Shown here: one piece after another, positions 38,283 through 47,599 of the stretch
Numbering within the stretch: position 1 is the first letter of the stretch
Layout of the letters: every line of letters starts with the position of its first letter
Assembly (NCBI GenBank): GCA_016521575.1
Contig: JAEKDP010000005.1
Span: 186,001 to 250,000, forward strand
Reading direction: 5' to 3'
From: Rhodobacteraceae bacterium F11138
GTDB taxonomy: Bacteria > Pseudomonadota > Alphaproteobacteria > Rhodobacterales > Rhodobacteraceae
Length of the DNA stretch: 64,000 nt
Notes under the pieces: generated by a model
The model's input: only the letters and a program-made list of their open reading frames with translations
Database searches by the model: none
Told to the model about the DNA's origin: nothing
Translations under genes and position numbers: made by a program

Positions 38283-39430
38283 CCGGGATATCGATGACTT
38301 TGACCGGGGCGCAGGTGCTGTTGCCCCGGGGCGGGCTGAGCCGGACCTCGTTGTCGATCGCTGGGGGCGTGATCGTTTCCGAACCTGCGGGCCGGGCCGT
38401 GGATCTGTCGGGATACATGGTGTTGCCGGGGATCGTGGATCTGCACGGTGACGGGTTCGAGCGGCATGTGGCGCCGCGCCGGGGGGCCATGAAGCAAATG
38501 ACCGAGGGCATCGTGGCCGCCGAGGCCGAACTGGCTGCGAACGGGATTACCACCGCCGTGCTGGCACAGTTCTACAGTTGGGAGGGCGGGCTGCGCAGCC
38601 CTGAGTTCGCCGATCAGGTGTTCGAAGCGATCCGGCAGGTTCGGGGCGATATCGTGACCGACCTGATCCCGCAGCTGCGGTTTGAAACCCACCTGTTGCC
38701 GGATTATGCGGATTTGCCCGAACGTCTTGCGGCCTGGGACGTGTCCTATGTTGTATTCAACGACCATCTTCCCCATGACCGGCTGGCGGCGGGCAAGGTG
38801 CCTCCGCGCCTGACCGGACAGGCATTGAAGGCGGGGCGCAACCCGGACCGGCATCTGCAATTTTTGCGCGATCTACATGGTTCGGGTGCCGAGGTGCCCG
38901 CCGCGCTGAATGCTCTGACGCCGCGCCTGGAACAGGCCGGCATACGCATGGGCAGCCATGACGACCGGACGGCAGAGGACCGGGAGATCTGGCGCAAGCG
39001 CGGTGTGCGGATTGCCGAGTTCCCCGAGACGATTGAAGCGGCCGAAGCCGCGCGCGCCGGTGGGGACAGCGTGGTTCTGGGGGCGCCGAACCTGGTGCGT
39101 GGCGGTTCACACAAGGGAAATGTCAGCGCCGTGGAGCTGGTGACGATGGGGCTGTGCGATGCGCTGGCATCGGATTACCATTATCCCAGCCCGCGCCGGG
39201 CAGCTTTGATGCTGGCGCGCACAGGAATTTGCGGTTTTGACGAGGCCTGGAACCTGGTGTCGCGCGGGCCCGCAAAGGTTCTGGGGCTGACGGATCGCGG
39301 CGAACTGAAAGTCGGAAACCGCGCCGATCTGGTCGTCCTGGATGGTCACAGCGACAGGGTGGCGGCGACCCTGGCGGGGGGCCGAGTCAGCTACATGAGC
39401 GGTGATATCGCGGCCCGGTTTCTGGCCTAG
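38279..39430 (+). CDS. phnM: PhnM-like alpha-D-ribose 1-methylphosphonate 5-triphosphate diphosphatase
   Basis: Amidohydrolase-fold phosphonate-pathway enzyme, 383 residues. Metal-site strings: GIVDLHGDGFERH, NDHLPHDRLA, GSHDD, RGGSHKGN and ALASDYHYPS, all characteristic of PhnM. A TTG at 38279 (with AGGAG 9 bases upstream and overlap with the lipase stop) is the likely start; an ATG at 38294 is the alternative. No other phn genes of the C-P lyase cluster are nearby, so it may work with a distant cluster or on a different phosphorylated sugar. Confidence 0.87.
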   Translation: MTGISMTLTGAQVLLPRGGLSRTSLSIAGGVIVSEPAGRAVDLSGYMVLPGIVDLHGDGFERHVAPRRGAMKQMTEGIVAAEAELAANGITTAVLAQFYSWEGGLRSPEFADQVFEAIRQVRGDIVTDLIPQLRFETHLLPDYADLPERLAAWDVSYVVFNDHLPHDRLAAGKVPPRLTGQALKAGRNPDRHLQFLRDLHGSGAEVPAALNALTPRLEQAGIRMGSHDDRTAEDREIWRKRGVRIAEFPETIEAAEAARAGGDSVVLGAPNLVRGGSHKGNVSAVELVTMGLCDALASDYHYPSPRRAALMLARTGICGFDEAWNLVSRGPAKVLGLTDRGELKVGNRADLVVLDGHSDRVAATLAGGRVSYMSGDIAARFLA

Positions 39431-39498
39431 GTTCCAATCGGGGACGGCGCGGGCAGGGGGCGCAGCGTCTCGGGCTCGGCGAGCCGTCGTCGCTGCGC

Positions 39499-39521
39499 GC
39501 GAAAATCCTTTGGATTTTCGC
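39499..39521. terminator. Hairpin after purK, shared by convergent genes
   Basis: GCGAAAATCC / GGATTTTCGC, a perfect 10-bp stem with a 3-base loop, between the convergent ends of phnM and purK. A second small palindrome, GGCTCGGCGAGCC, lies at 39473-39485. It may be a bidirectional terminator or a dispersed palindromic element. Confidence 0.6.
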
Positions 39522-39530
39522 CGCCCGGGT

Positions 39531-40604
39531 TCAACCGGTGCGCTGAATGCGATTCACATGACCCATCTTGCGGCCGGGTTTGACCTGGGCCTTGCCATAG
39601 AGATGCAGCGCGGTGTCGGGTTCGCGGGACAGATGGTCCAGGCGATCCATATCGTGTCCGATCAGGTTTTCCATGATCACATCGCTGTGGCGCTGGCCAT
39701 TGCCCAAAGGCCAGCCGGCAACCGCGCGGATATGTTGTTCGAACTGATCGACGGCACAGCCGTTCTGGGTCCAGTGGCCGGAATTGTGCACACGCGGGGC
39801 GATTTCATTGACCAGCAAACCGTTGGCGGTGACGAAAAGCTCGACCCCCAAGACCCCGACATAATCCAGCGCGTTGAGAATCCTGGCCGCCACAAGAACC
39901 GCGTCGGTGCGTTGGCCGGGCGTCAGCCGGGCCGGGACCGTCGTGGTGCGCAGAATGCCGTCGCGGTGAACATTCTCACCGGGATCATAACAGGCAACCT
40001 CGCCGGTGAGGCCGCGCGCCGCGATCACCGATACCTCGTGGCTGAACGCGACATGGCCTTCCAGCAGCGCAGGGGCACCGGCCATGTCGGCATGCGCGCC
40101 CTTGATATCCTCTGCCGAGGCCAGCCGCGATTGCCCCTTGCCGTCATATCCAAAGCGGCGCGTTTTCAGTATCGCGGGCGTGCCGATGGTTTCGACCGCC
40201 GCTGCCAGGCTGTCCAGATCTGTAACATCCGCAAAAGGCGCGGTCTGCAATCCCAGCTCGTGCAGGAATGTCTTTTCGGTCAGACGGTCCTGGCTGATCC
40301 GCAGCGCTTCGCGTCCCGGCCGTATGGGGCGGTGCGTTTCCAGCACATCCAGAGCGGCGGTGGGGATATTTTCGAACTCATAGGTAATGACATCGACAGA
40401 TGCGGCAAAGGCGGCGAGGGCCGTCAGGTCGTCATAGGCGGCGGTGGTCACCCGGTCGGCGACCTGACCCGCCGGTGGGTTCGCCCCCGGTTCATAGATA
40501 TGGCTGACAAAGCCCAGCCGGGCGGCCGCCATGGACAGCATACGCCCCAATTGGCCACCGCCCAGAATGCCGATCACGCTGCCGGGTTGCAAAGTTTCAC
40601 TCAT
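39531..40604 (-). CDS. purK: 5-(carboxyamino)imidazole ribonucleotide synthase
   Basis: ATP-grasp enzyme of purine synthesis that carboxylates AIR with bicarbonate. 357 residues. [13 protein letters not shown] begins the N-terminal domain; [13 protein letters not shown] is the ATP-grasp loop; [16 protein letters not shown] is the metal/ATP site. It overlaps purE by 8 bases, so the two consecutive enzymes are translationally coupled. Confidence 0.97.
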   Translation of the reverse strand: MSETLQPGSVIGILGGGQLGRMLSMAAARLGFVSHIYEPGANPPAGQVADRVTTAAYDDLTALAAFAASVDVITYEFENIPTAALDVLETHRPIRPGREALRISQDRLTEKTFLHELGLQTAPFADVTDLDSLAAAVETIGTPAILKTRRFGYDGKGQSRLASAEDIKGAHADMAGAPALLEGHVAFSHEVSVIAARGLTGEVACYDPGENVHRDGILRTTTVPARLTPGQRTDAVLVAARILNALDYVGVLGVELFVTANGLLVNEIAPRVHNSGHWTQNGCAVDQFEQHIRAVAGWPLGNGQRHSDVIMENLIGHDMDRLDHLSREPDTALHLYGKAQVKPGRKMGHVNRIQRTG

Positions 40605-41085
40605 CGACGGGCTCCTCGGCGATGGATGCCGAGAGGGCCGCGCGCCAGCGGTCCAGACGTTCTGCCAGCGCGGGATCCCGCAGGGCCAGAATGCCGGCCG
40701 CCATCAGACCGGCATTGGCTGCACCCGCAGCCCCGATGGCCATGGTTGCGACGGGAAAGCCCTTGGGCATCTGTACGATGGAATACAGCGAATCCACACC
40801 TGACAGCGCGCGCGTCTGGATCGGTACGCCGACCACAGGGACACGGGTTTTTGACGCCATCATGCCCGGCAGATGCGCCGCACCGCCGGCGCCTGCGATG
40901 ATCACCTGCAATCCCCGCGATGCGGCGTTCCTGCCGTATTCCCACAGCCGGTCCGGGGTGCGATGCGCCGAAACGATCCGTTTCTCAAAAGGGATTCCCA
41001 GTTCATCGAGAATGTCGGCGGCCTGTTTCATGGTTGCCCAGTCGGATTGACTGCCCATGATGATGCCAACGTGGATCTTGGTCAT
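40597..41085 (-). CDS. purE: N5-carboxyaminoimidazole ribonucleotide mutase
   Basis: Class I PurE, which converts N5-CAIR to CAIR. 162 residues. [15 protein letters not shown] is the nucleotide/phosphate site; SAHRTPDRL carries the catalytic His; [11 protein letters not shown] is the third active-site loop. It is the first gene of the purE-purK pair. Confidence 0.97.
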   Translation of the reverse strand: MTKIHVGIIMGSQSDWATMKQAADILDELGIPFEKRIVSAHRTPDRLWEYGRNAASRGLQVIIAGAGGAAHLPGMMASKTRVPVVGVPIQTRALSGVDSLYSIVQMPKGFPVATMAIGAAGAANAGLMAAGILALRDPALAERLDRWRAALSASIAEEPVDE

Positions 41086-41134
41086 TCTGTGCCCTCGCCA
41101 AGGAAAGAGCGCGCACTATAGCCAGATCACGCGG

Positions 41135-41359
41135 CTAGGCAATGATGTCCGGCGTCAGACGGTCCTCGATCATCGCGATCATGTCCTTGAGCTGCAATTT
41201 CTGCTTTTTCAGCCGCTTCAGGGTTAGCTGATCCGCCGTGCCCCGTTCGACCAGAGCGGCAATTGCTTCGTCCAGATCGCGATGCTGACGGCGAAATACT
41301 TCAAGCTCGACACGCAACACCTCGTCGGTTTTCATCGACAGGTCTGATTGAACGTTCAT
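41135..41359 (-). CDS. YdcH/DUF465 family small protein
   Basis: 74 residues, almost wholly helical: LRVELEVFRRQHRDLDEAI and LKRLKKQKLQLKDMIAMIEDRL are the two heptad-like halves of DUF465. Two starts are possible, 41359 (MNVQSDLS) and 41335 (MKTDE); a duplicated GTCGATGAA context surrounds both. Function unknown in the family. It is divergent from the Hsp20 gene, sharing a 159-base upstream region. Confidence 0.82.
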   Translation of the reverse strand: MNVQSDLSMKTDEVLRVELEVFRRQHRDLDEAIAALVERGTADQLTLKRLKKQKLQLKDMIAMIEDRLTPDIIA

Positions 41360-41424
41360 CGACAGATCCAGAATCGTTTTTGCCCGAGCGCAAGGATACG
41401 CGGATAAGATGTTTTCTCCTAGAC

Positions 41425-41454
41425 CTTGTTGTCGCGGCGTTTTCTCCCCATATT
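41425..41454 (+). promoter_or_regulatory. Heat-shock (RpoH, sigma-32) promoter for Hsp20
   Basis: CTTGTTG (41425-41431), a 14-base spacer and CCCCATATT (41446-41454) match the sigma-32 pattern CTTGAAA-N(11-15)-CCCCATNT, especially at the -10. It stands 65 bases before the Hsp20 start. Confidence 0.72.
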
Positions 41455-41518
41455 CGACCTGTGCGGTTGCCAATCCGGGACCGTGCGTACCGTCGCTTTA
41501 GAAACAAAGGACGAAAAC

Positions 41519-41932
41519 GTGTCAAAACTTACTTTGGGCTCCTACCCGCATCTGCTGGGGTTTGAGCAGCTGGAACGCCTGTTGGAACGGTCCTCAAAGA
41601 CCGGAAACGAGGGGTATCCGCCTTTCAACATCGAACAGACCTCGGACAATTCCTATCGGATTACGCTGGCTGTGGCCGGTTTTGCCGAGGCGAATCTTTC
41701 TATTACGGTGGAAGATCGACAGCTGGTGATCCGTGGCCGGCAAAGTGACGACAGCGAAGGGCGCGTATTCCTGCATCGCGGAATCGCCGCGCGGCAGTTT
41801 CAACGCATGTTCGTTCTGGCCGATGGCGTCGAAGTGGGCGAAGCGGTGATGGAAAACGGTCTGCTGCATGTCGACCTGACCCGGGCGGTACCCGAAACAG
41901 TCGTGCAGACCATCAATATCAGGAAAGGGTAA
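41519..41932 (+). CDS. Small heat-shock protein, Hsp20/IbpA type
   Basis: ATP-independent holdase, 137 residues. The GTG start at 41519 has AAGGA 8 bases upstream; the frame continues upstream but without family similarity. The alpha-crystallin domain (about 35-125) contains YRITLAVAGFAEANLSITVE and MENGLLHVDLTRAVPE, the usual GLL motif. The position next to a DUF1150 gene, 3 bases downstream, is common in alphaproteobacteria. A sigma-32 type promoter lies upstream. Confidence 0.93.
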   Translation: MSKLTLGSYPHLLGFEQLERLLERSSKTGNEGYPPFNIEQTSDNSYRITLAVAGFAEANLSITVEDRQLVIRGRQSDDSEGRVFLHRGIAARQFQRMFVLADGVEVGEAVMENGLLHVDLTRAVPETVVQTINIRKG

Positions 41933-41935
41933 GCC

Positions 41936-42160
41936 ATGGACACTCCATTCAATTTCGATGAAACGAACAACCGGATCGTGTATGTCAAGACGGTCGCTGT
42001 TGCCGATCTGCCCACGGAAGTCCGGGCCGAGGTCGGTGATTTGACGCAGTTGTATTCCGTGCATACCGTGGACGGCGAACAACTGGCACTGGTTGCGGAT
42101 CGCGGCATGGCTTTCAAGCTGGCCCGCCAGCATGATTATGCACCGGTGGCCGTCCACTAG
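41936..42160 (+). CDS. DUF1150 family protein
   Basis: 74 residues. VYVKTVAVADLP near the N-terminus and LYSVHTVDGEQLALVADRG in the middle are DUF1150 hallmarks. It is probably co-expressed with Hsp20 under heat shock (3-base gap). The function is not known; a stress-related adaptor role is inference from context alone. Confidence 0.85.
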   Translation: MDTPFNFDETNNRIVYVKTVAVADLPTEVRAEVGDLTQLYSVHTVDGEQLALVADRGMAFKLARQHDYAPVAVH

Positions 42161-42199
42161 ACAGCGCGCAGGCGGTCCGCCTGACGGGGGAAGACCGCC

Positions 42200-43081
42200 A
42201 TGACAAGCTATGATTTTGACTGGGTGGATGCGTTCACCGACCGTCCCTTCGGCGGCAACGGATGTGCGGTGGTACACCAGGGCGCGGGGTTGGATGATGA
42301 TACCTGCATGGCCTATGTGCGCGAGACGTCCCTGGTCGAATGCACCTTTACCGGCCCATCGCAGGTTGCCGACATCAGGGTGCGCTACTTCCTGGCCAGT
42401 CGCGAAATCCCGTTCGCCGGCCATCCCACCATTGCAACCGTTGCAGCGATGCGTTCGCGCGGGCTGTTTCAGGGCAACAGTCTGACACTGGAAACCGGCG
42501 CCGGTCTGGTTGCGGTCGAACTGGACGGGGATTTGATCGAAATGACCCAGAGCGCGCCGGAGTTCGGTGCGCAGCCCGATCCGGCCCGGGTCGCCATGGC
42601 CGTCGGTCTGATGCCCGATTCAATCATTGGCGCGCCGCAAATGGTGTCGACGGGATTGCCGTTTTGCATCACCGTGCTGCGCGATCAGGCCGATCTGCGC
42701 GCCGCGCGGCTGAACAGGGAGGCACTGCGCAATCTGGCAACCGATCTGGGTCAGGACGACAGTGGCATGGCAGAGCCGTTTCTGGTCACGTTGGGCGGGG
42801 CAACCGATTCGGGCGATACGTTCTCACGGTTGTTGCTGACCCCGCCCAGCCCGCCCGAAGACCCGTTCACTGGCTCTGCGACGGGCGCGATGGCAGCATA
42901 TCTGTGGCGGCATGGATTGATGCCCAAGGACCGGTTCATTGCCCAGCAGGGCCACTGGATGGGACGTCCGGGCCAGGCGCGCGTGACGCGGGTTGGATCC
43001 AGCGACGCCATGACCGGGATCAAGGTGGCCGGGCAGGGCTGTGTCCTGATGCGGGGCAAGGTTGATCTGCCCGATGCCTAG
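42200..43081 (+). CDS. PhzF family isomerase/epimerase
   Basis: 293 residues with the two-domain diaminopimelate-epimerase fold. The catalytic glutamate is Glu47 in RETSLVECTF; FAGHPTIATV is the substrate loop and DPFTGSATGAMAAYL the second-domain loop. True phenazine synthesis is unlikely with no other phz genes; most PhzF homologues have unknown substrates. It overlaps the glycosyltransferase gene by 8 bases. Confidence 0.87.
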   Translation: MTSYDFDWVDAFTDRPFGGNGCAVVHQGAGLDDDTCMAYVRETSLVECTFTGPSQVADIRVRYFLASREIPFAGHPTIATVAAMRSRGLFQGNSLTLETGAGLVAVELDGDLIEMTQSAPEFGAQPDPARVAMAVGLMPDSIIGAPQMVSTGLPFCITVLRDQADLRAARLNREALRNLATDLGQDDSGMAEPFLVTLGGATDSGDTFSRLLLTPPSPPEDPFTGSATGAMAAYLWRHGLMPKDRFIAQQGHWMGRPGQARVTRVGSSDAMTGIKVAGQGCVLMRGKVDLPDA

Positions 43082-43937
43082 CGCGCCGGCCATCGCGGTT
43101 CTGCCTTATGGAATGACATTGGGGCCGGGCGCGGCGCAATGTCCGCTGGATGATCTGAACTGGCCTCTGGGGTGTCCGGATCACCTGCGGGGCGGGCGTA
43201 TGGGCGATCTGGCCGTCACGGATCACCTGATCGTCTATCCGAAGACGGCGCTTCATTTCCGGCCGCGCTGGCATTGCCCGGCGCAGGTCTCGGTGATGGT
43301 GGTGGAGCCGAATATCATGCACGGCCACCACCTGCGTCTTTTGCGGGTGACCCATCGCCGGTTCTTTCGCGTATTCAGCTATGATGACGATTTTCTGGCG
43401 CGGATTCCGAATGGGATTTTTCTGCCATATGGAACCACATGGGTGCCGGACTGGCGGGATCTGGACGTGACCAAGACCGCGAACATGTCGTTGATTGCGT
43501 CGGCAAAGCGCGATCATCCGGGCCATAAACTGCGCCATGAGATGGTGGAATTCGTTCAGCAACAGGGGCTGGACGTCCAGGTCATGGGGCGCGGCTATAC
43601 CCCGTTCGATCAGAAATCCGACGGGCTGGCCGCGTTCCGCTATTCGCTGGTGATCGAAAACGTGCGGCAGAGAAACTATTTCTCGGAAAAGCTGATCGAT
43701 GCAATCTTGTGCGAGACGGTGCCGATCTATTGGGGCTGCCCGAATATCGGTGATTTCATCGATACTGCCGGGTTGCTGATCTGCGAGGACAAAGACGCCC
43801 TGCAGCGGGCCGTTCTGGAGGTCGGTGCAGAAGAATATCAGGCGCGGTCGCCGGCCCTGCGTGCGGCCAAACCGGCCGCGGCCGGTTTCGATCATCTGGA
43901 AAGACGGGCGGCTTCCGCCTTGCGCGACAGCCTGTAG
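43074..43937 (+). CDS. Glycosyltransferase family 10 (fucosyltransferase-like)
   Basis: 287 residues. The GT10 donor-site motif is clear around 188-226: YSLVIENVRQRNYFSEKL then DAILCETVPIYWGCPNI, the alpha-1,3-fucosyltransferase signature. The N-terminal part is short for the family. The ATG at 43074 overlaps the phzF stop; a TTG 12 bases upstream is the alternative. It may modify surface polysaccharide; no polysaccharide cluster is adjacent, so the acceptor is unknown. Confidence 0.82.
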   Translation: MPSAPAIAVLPYGMTLGPGAAQCPLDDLNWPLGCPDHLRGGRMGDLAVTDHLIVYPKTALHFRPRWHCPAQVSVMVVEPNIMHGHHLRLLRVTHRRFFRVFSYDDDFLARIPNGIFLPYGTTWVPDWRDLDVTKTANMSLIASAKRDHPGHKLRHEMVEFVQQQGLDVQVMGRGYTPFDQKSDGLAAFRYSLVIENVRQRNYFSEKLIDAILCETVPIYWGCPNIGDFIDTAGLLICEDKDALQRAVLEVGAEEYQARSPALRAAKPAAAGFDHLERRAASALRDSL

Positions 43938-43944
43938 CACATGA

Positions 43945-43978
43945 AAACGGCCCGAAAGACATCGTCTTCGGGCCGTTT
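43945..43978. terminator. Bidirectional terminator between the GT10 gene and sat-cysC
   Basis: AAACGGCCCGAA / TTCGGGCCGTTT, extended inside by GAC/GTC across a one-base bulge, between convergent genes. Confidence 0.85.
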
Positions 43979-44002
43979 CGATGTAACATGGTCCCGGTCG
44001 GA

Positions 44003-45718
44003 TCAGCCGGCGATCAGACCCATGTTTTCCAGTTTCAACAGCACCTGATGGGCGCAGTTGTCGACGTCCGTGCCTTCGGTTTCGACCCGCAATTCCGGGT
44101 TTTCGGGGACGTCGTAGGGATCTGAAATTCCGGTGAATTCCTTGATCTTGCCTTCGCGGGCCAGTTTGTACAGCCCCTTGCGGTCGCGGCGTTCGCATTC
44201 TTCAATGCTGGTCGCGACGTGGATTTCGAGGAAAGCGCCGTATTGTTCGACCTCTTCGCGTACCGCGCGACGGGTGGCGGCATAGGGCGCGATCGGGGCG
44301 CAGATGGCGATGCCGCCATTCTTGGTGATCTCGCTTGCCACATAGCCGATGCGCCGGATATTGAGGTCCCGGTGTTCCTTGCTGAACCCCAGTTCGCTGG
44401 ACAGGTTCTTGCGCACGATATCGCCATCCAGCAGCGTCACCGGACGGCCGCCCATTTCCATCAGCTTGACCATCAACGCGTTGGCGATCGTCGATTTGCC
44501 CGAGCCAGAGAAGCCGGTGAAGAACACGGTGAACCCCTGCTGGCTGCGCGGCGGTTTTGTGCGGCGCAACTCCTCGACCACTTCGGGGAAACTGAACCAG
44601 TCCGGGATCTCCAGCCCCTCGGACAGGCGGCGACGCAGCTCGGTGCCCGAGATGTTGAGGATGGTGACATTGTCCTTGTCCTCGATCTCGTCATTGGGTT
44701 CGTATTGCGCGCGTTCCTGCACATAGACCATATGCTTGAAATCGACCATCTCGATGCCGATCTCGTCCTGGTGTTTGCGGAACAGGTCCTGGGCGTCATA
44801 GGGGCCGTAGAAATCCTCGCCCTGGCTGTTCTTGCCCGGGCCGGCATGGTCGCGGCCGACGATGAAATGGGTGCAGCCGTGGTTCCTGCGGATGATCCCG
44901 TGCCAGACCGCTTCGCGCGGGCCACCCATGCGCATGGCCAGGGGCAGCAGGCTCATGGTGGTTGTGGCCGCCGGATATTTGTCCAGCACCGCCTCGTAAC
45001 AGCGCACGCGGGTGAAGTGATCGACATCGCCGGGCTTGGTCATGCCGACGGTGGGGTGGATCAGCAGGTTGGCCTGCGCCTCGCGCGCGGCGCGGAACGT
45101 CAGTTCCTGATGCGCCCGGTGCAGCGGATTGCGCGTCTGAAACGCGACGACGCGACGCCAGCCCAGCTTGCGGAAATAGGCGCGTAGCTCATTCGGAGTG
45201 TCGCGGCTGCCGCGGAAATCGTAATGCACAGGCTGCTGGATGCCGGTCACCGGACCACCCAGATAGATCTTTCCGGCCTGGTGATGCAGGTAATTCACCG
45301 CCGGGTGTGCGATGTCATCGGCGCCGAATACATGCTCTGCCTCGCGCGCCTTGTCGGGCTGCCATCGGTCGGTGACGGTCATGGTTGCCAGGATCACGCC
45401 CTCCTGATCGCGCAGGGAGATGTCCTCGCCGATTTCGAGCGTTTCGGCAAAGCTTTCGGAAACGTCCAGATTGATCGGCATCGGCCACAAGGTGCCGTCG
45501 GCCAGGCGCATGTTTTCGACCACGCCATCATAATCGGCTTCGGTCAGAAACCCCTTGAGCGGGTTGAAGCCGCCGTTCATCAACAGTTCCAGATCGCAGA
45601 TCTGACGCGGTGTCAGATCAAGGCTTTTGAGGTTGCCGGCCTCGACTTTCAGCTTTTGGGCTGACTCATAGGACACATACAGCTCGGGAATCGGAGCGAG
45701 ATTGGCCAACATCGTCAT
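44003..45718 (-). CDS. Bifunctional sulfate adenylyltransferase / adenylylsulfate kinase
   Basis: Makes APS from sulfate and ATP, then phosphorylates it to PAPS. 571 residues. N-terminal PUA-like plus ATP sulfurylase domains (about 1-385) have QTRNPLHRAHQEL near 195 and VGRDHAGPGKN near 290. The C-terminal APS kinase (about 390-571) has the P-loop FSGSGKST near 400 and LLDGDIVRKNLS. This is the homo-oligomeric Sat type fused to CysC, not the CysDN GTPase type. It supplies PAPS for sulfate assimilation and sulfotransferases such as that at 32129. Symbols used for it vary (sat, cysC). Confidence 0.96.
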   Translation of the reverse strand: MTMLANLAPIPELYVSYESAQKLKVEAGNLKSLDLTPRQICDLELLMNGGFNPLKGFLTEADYDGVVENMRLADGTLWPMPINLDVSESFAETLEIGEDISLRDQEGVILATMTVTDRWQPDKAREAEHVFGADDIAHPAVNYLHHQAGKIYLGGPVTGIQQPVHYDFRGSRDTPNELRAYFRKLGWRRVVAFQTRNPLHRAHQELTFRAAREAQANLLIHPTVGMTKPGDVDHFTRVRCYEAVLDKYPAATTTMSLLPLAMRMGGPREAVWHGIIRRNHGCTHFIVGRDHAGPGKNSQGEDFYGPYDAQDLFRKHQDEIGIEMVDFKHMVYVQERAQYEPNDEIEDKDNVTILNISGTELRRRLSEGLEIPDWFSFPEVVEELRRTKPPRSQQGFTVFFTGFSGSGKSTIANALMVKLMEMGGRPVTLLDGDIVRKNLSSELGFSKEHRDLNIRRIGYVASEITKNGGIAICAPIAPYAATRRAVREEVEQYGAFLEIHVATSIEECERRDRKGLYKLAREGKIKEFTGISDPYDVPENPELRVETEGTDVDNCAHQVLLKLENMGLIAG

Positions 45719-45929
45719 GGGTAATCTTTCGGTTATGCGTGCAAACTCCGGGTTGCAATCAACCCGGTCGCGCGCGGGATAGCCCCGGAAGGTCGCAGAA
45801 GTCTAGGGATTTGGGCCGAAAACCGAAAAATCGGGAGCATATGGCGCACCCCGGGCTGAATCCGTGACAATTTTCCCCGATTCGGCCATTTTCCCAACGG
45901 CGTTTCCGCGCGGCACGGCGGCGTTGGCT

Positions 45930-46871
45930 CTATTCGTTTTCCGCCAGAAACCGTTCGGCTTCCAGCGCGGCCATACATCCCATGCCCGCGCTGGTCACAG
46001 CCTGGCGGTACTTGTGATCGATCAGATCACCGGCGGCAAACACGCCCGGAATACTGGTTTCGGTGCTGTCCGGCTTGGTCACGACATAGCCGCCCATGTG
46101 GGTTTCCAGCACGTCCTTGACCAGTTCATTGGCAGGCGCGTGACCGATGGCCACGAAAACACCCTTGGTCGGGATTTCGGTGATTTCACCGGTTTTGACG
46201 TGCTTTACCCGCACCGCTTCGACGCCCAGGGGGGAATCGGTGCCGACAACCTCGTCCAGCGTGTGGAACCAGAGCGGTTCGATCTTCGGGTTTTTCAGCA
46301 GCCGGTCGATCAGGATCTTTTCGGCACGCAGTTCGTCGCGGCGGTGGATCAGCGTCACCTTGGAGGCAAAGTTGGTCAGGAACAGGGCTTCTTCGACGGC
46401 GGTGTTGCCACCGCCAATCACCACGATCTCCTGGCCGCGATAGAAAAATCCGTCACAGGTGGCGCAGGCGGAAACACCGAAGCCCTTGAACTTGTCCTCG
46501 GACGGCAGACCCAGCCATTTCGCCCGTGCGCCCGTCGCCAGAATGACGGCATCCGCGGTATAGGTGGTGCCGCTGTCGCCCTTGGCGGTGAAGGGACGTT
46601 GCGACAGGTCCAGATCGGTGATGATGTCGCCGACAATATCGCAGCCCATCGCCTTGGCGTGGGCTTCCATCCGCAGCATCAGGTCGGGTCCCTGGACTTC
46701 TGAATCGCCGGGCCAGTTTTCGACTTCGGTGGTCGTGGTCAGCTGCCCGCCGGGTTCGATGCCTTGTACCAGCAACGGATTCAGCATCGCGCGGCTGGCA
46801 TATACGCCAGCGGTATAGCCCGCAGGCCCCGAGCCGATAATCAGAACCTTGGTGTGACGCGATTCGCCCAT
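45930..46871 (-). CDS. trxB: Thioredoxin-disulfide reductase
   Basis: FAD/NADPH enzyme that reduces thioredoxin. 313 residues. GSGPAGYTAGVYASRA is the FAD loop; the redox pair is Cys136-Ala-Thr-Cys139; GGGNTAVEEALFL is the NADPH loop; VFAAGDLIDHKYRQA ends the FAD domain. It is divergent from an lrp-type regulator with 216 bases between the starts, an arrangement often seen in Rhodobacteraceae. Confidence 0.97.
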   Translation of the reverse strand: MGESRHTKVLIIGSGPAGYTAGVYASRAMLNPLLVQGIEPGGQLTTTTEVENWPGDSEVQGPDLMLRMEAHAKAMGCDIVGDIITDLDLSQRPFTAKGDSGTTYTADAVILATGARAKWLGLPSEDKFKGFGVSACATCDGFFYRGQEIVVIGGGNTAVEEALFLTNFASKVTLIHRRDELRAEKILIDRLLKNPKIEPLWFHTLDEVVGTDSPLGVEAVRVKHVKTGEITEIPTKGVFVAIGHAPANELVKDVLETHMGGYVVTKPDSTETSIPGVFAAGDLIDHKYRQAVTSAGMGCMAALEAERFLAENE

Positions 46872-47087
46872 GACGACCCCCAGTTTGGCACGATGCTTGG
46901 GCGCAGGGCCCTTCGGGGTGCCGATATAGCGATGGACTTGCCGGGCTTAAACCCCCATATCCCGGCAGGTCCGAAAACCGGACGCTGGCAGCCGTCCGGG
47001 GTGACAAACTGAACTGCGGGAATGCGAAACTTTATTGCGCGCATCCGCTGCGCTGCTATAAGAAACGAAAATTTCTGGGAGCAGAAC

Positions 47088-47588
47088 ATGGTCGCAACTC
47101 GCCTTGATCCGATTGATCGCAAGATTCTGTCGGAACTGCAGGCTGATGGTCGGATGACAAACGTGGAGCTGGCCAAAAGGGTCGGGATCTCGGCGCCCCC
47201 TTGTCTGCGCCGGGTCCGCACGCTGGAAGAGGCCGGTCTGATCCGAGGATATCATGCGGATGTGGACGCGCGTGAACTTGGGTTCGAAGTCCAGGTTTTT
47301 GCCATGGTCGGGCTGGACAGTCAGGCCGAAGCCGAACTCTGCGCCTTTGAAGAACGGTGCCGCAACTGGCCGCTGGTGCGCGAATGCCATATGCTGAATG
47401 GCGAAGTGGATTTCATCCTGAAATGCGTCGCCCCCGATCTGAGCAGCTTCCAGAGCTTCCTGACCGGCGAATTGCTCAGCACGCCGAATGTGGCCAGCGT
47501 CAAGACATCGCTGGTGATACGGGGGGCAAAGGATGAACCGGGCGTTCCCTTCGAGACCCTGGAAGAAAGACTGAGCCGCAGCGCCTGA
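47088..47588 (+). CDS. Lrp/AsnC family transcriptional regulator
   Basis: 166 residues. The N-terminal helix-turn-helix is LDPIDRKILSELQADGRM...NVELAKRVGIS; the C-terminal RAM (AsnC_trans_reg) domain has REVHM-type RECHMLNGEVDFILKCV. The ATG at 47088 has GGGAG 7 bases upstream, so the 22-residue longer frame is not used. It is divergent from trxB and may control it, though the regulated genes cannot be read from the sequence. Confidence 0.93.
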   Translation: MVATRLDPIDRKILSELQADGRMTNVELAKRVGISAPPCLRRVRTLEEAGLIRGYHADVDARELGFEVQVFAMVGLDSQAEAELCAFEERCRNWPLVRECHMLNGEVDFILKCVAPDLSSFQSFLTGELLSTPNVASVKTSLVIRGAKDEPGVPFETLEERLSRSA

Positions 47589-47599
47589 CTGCCGCGCTT

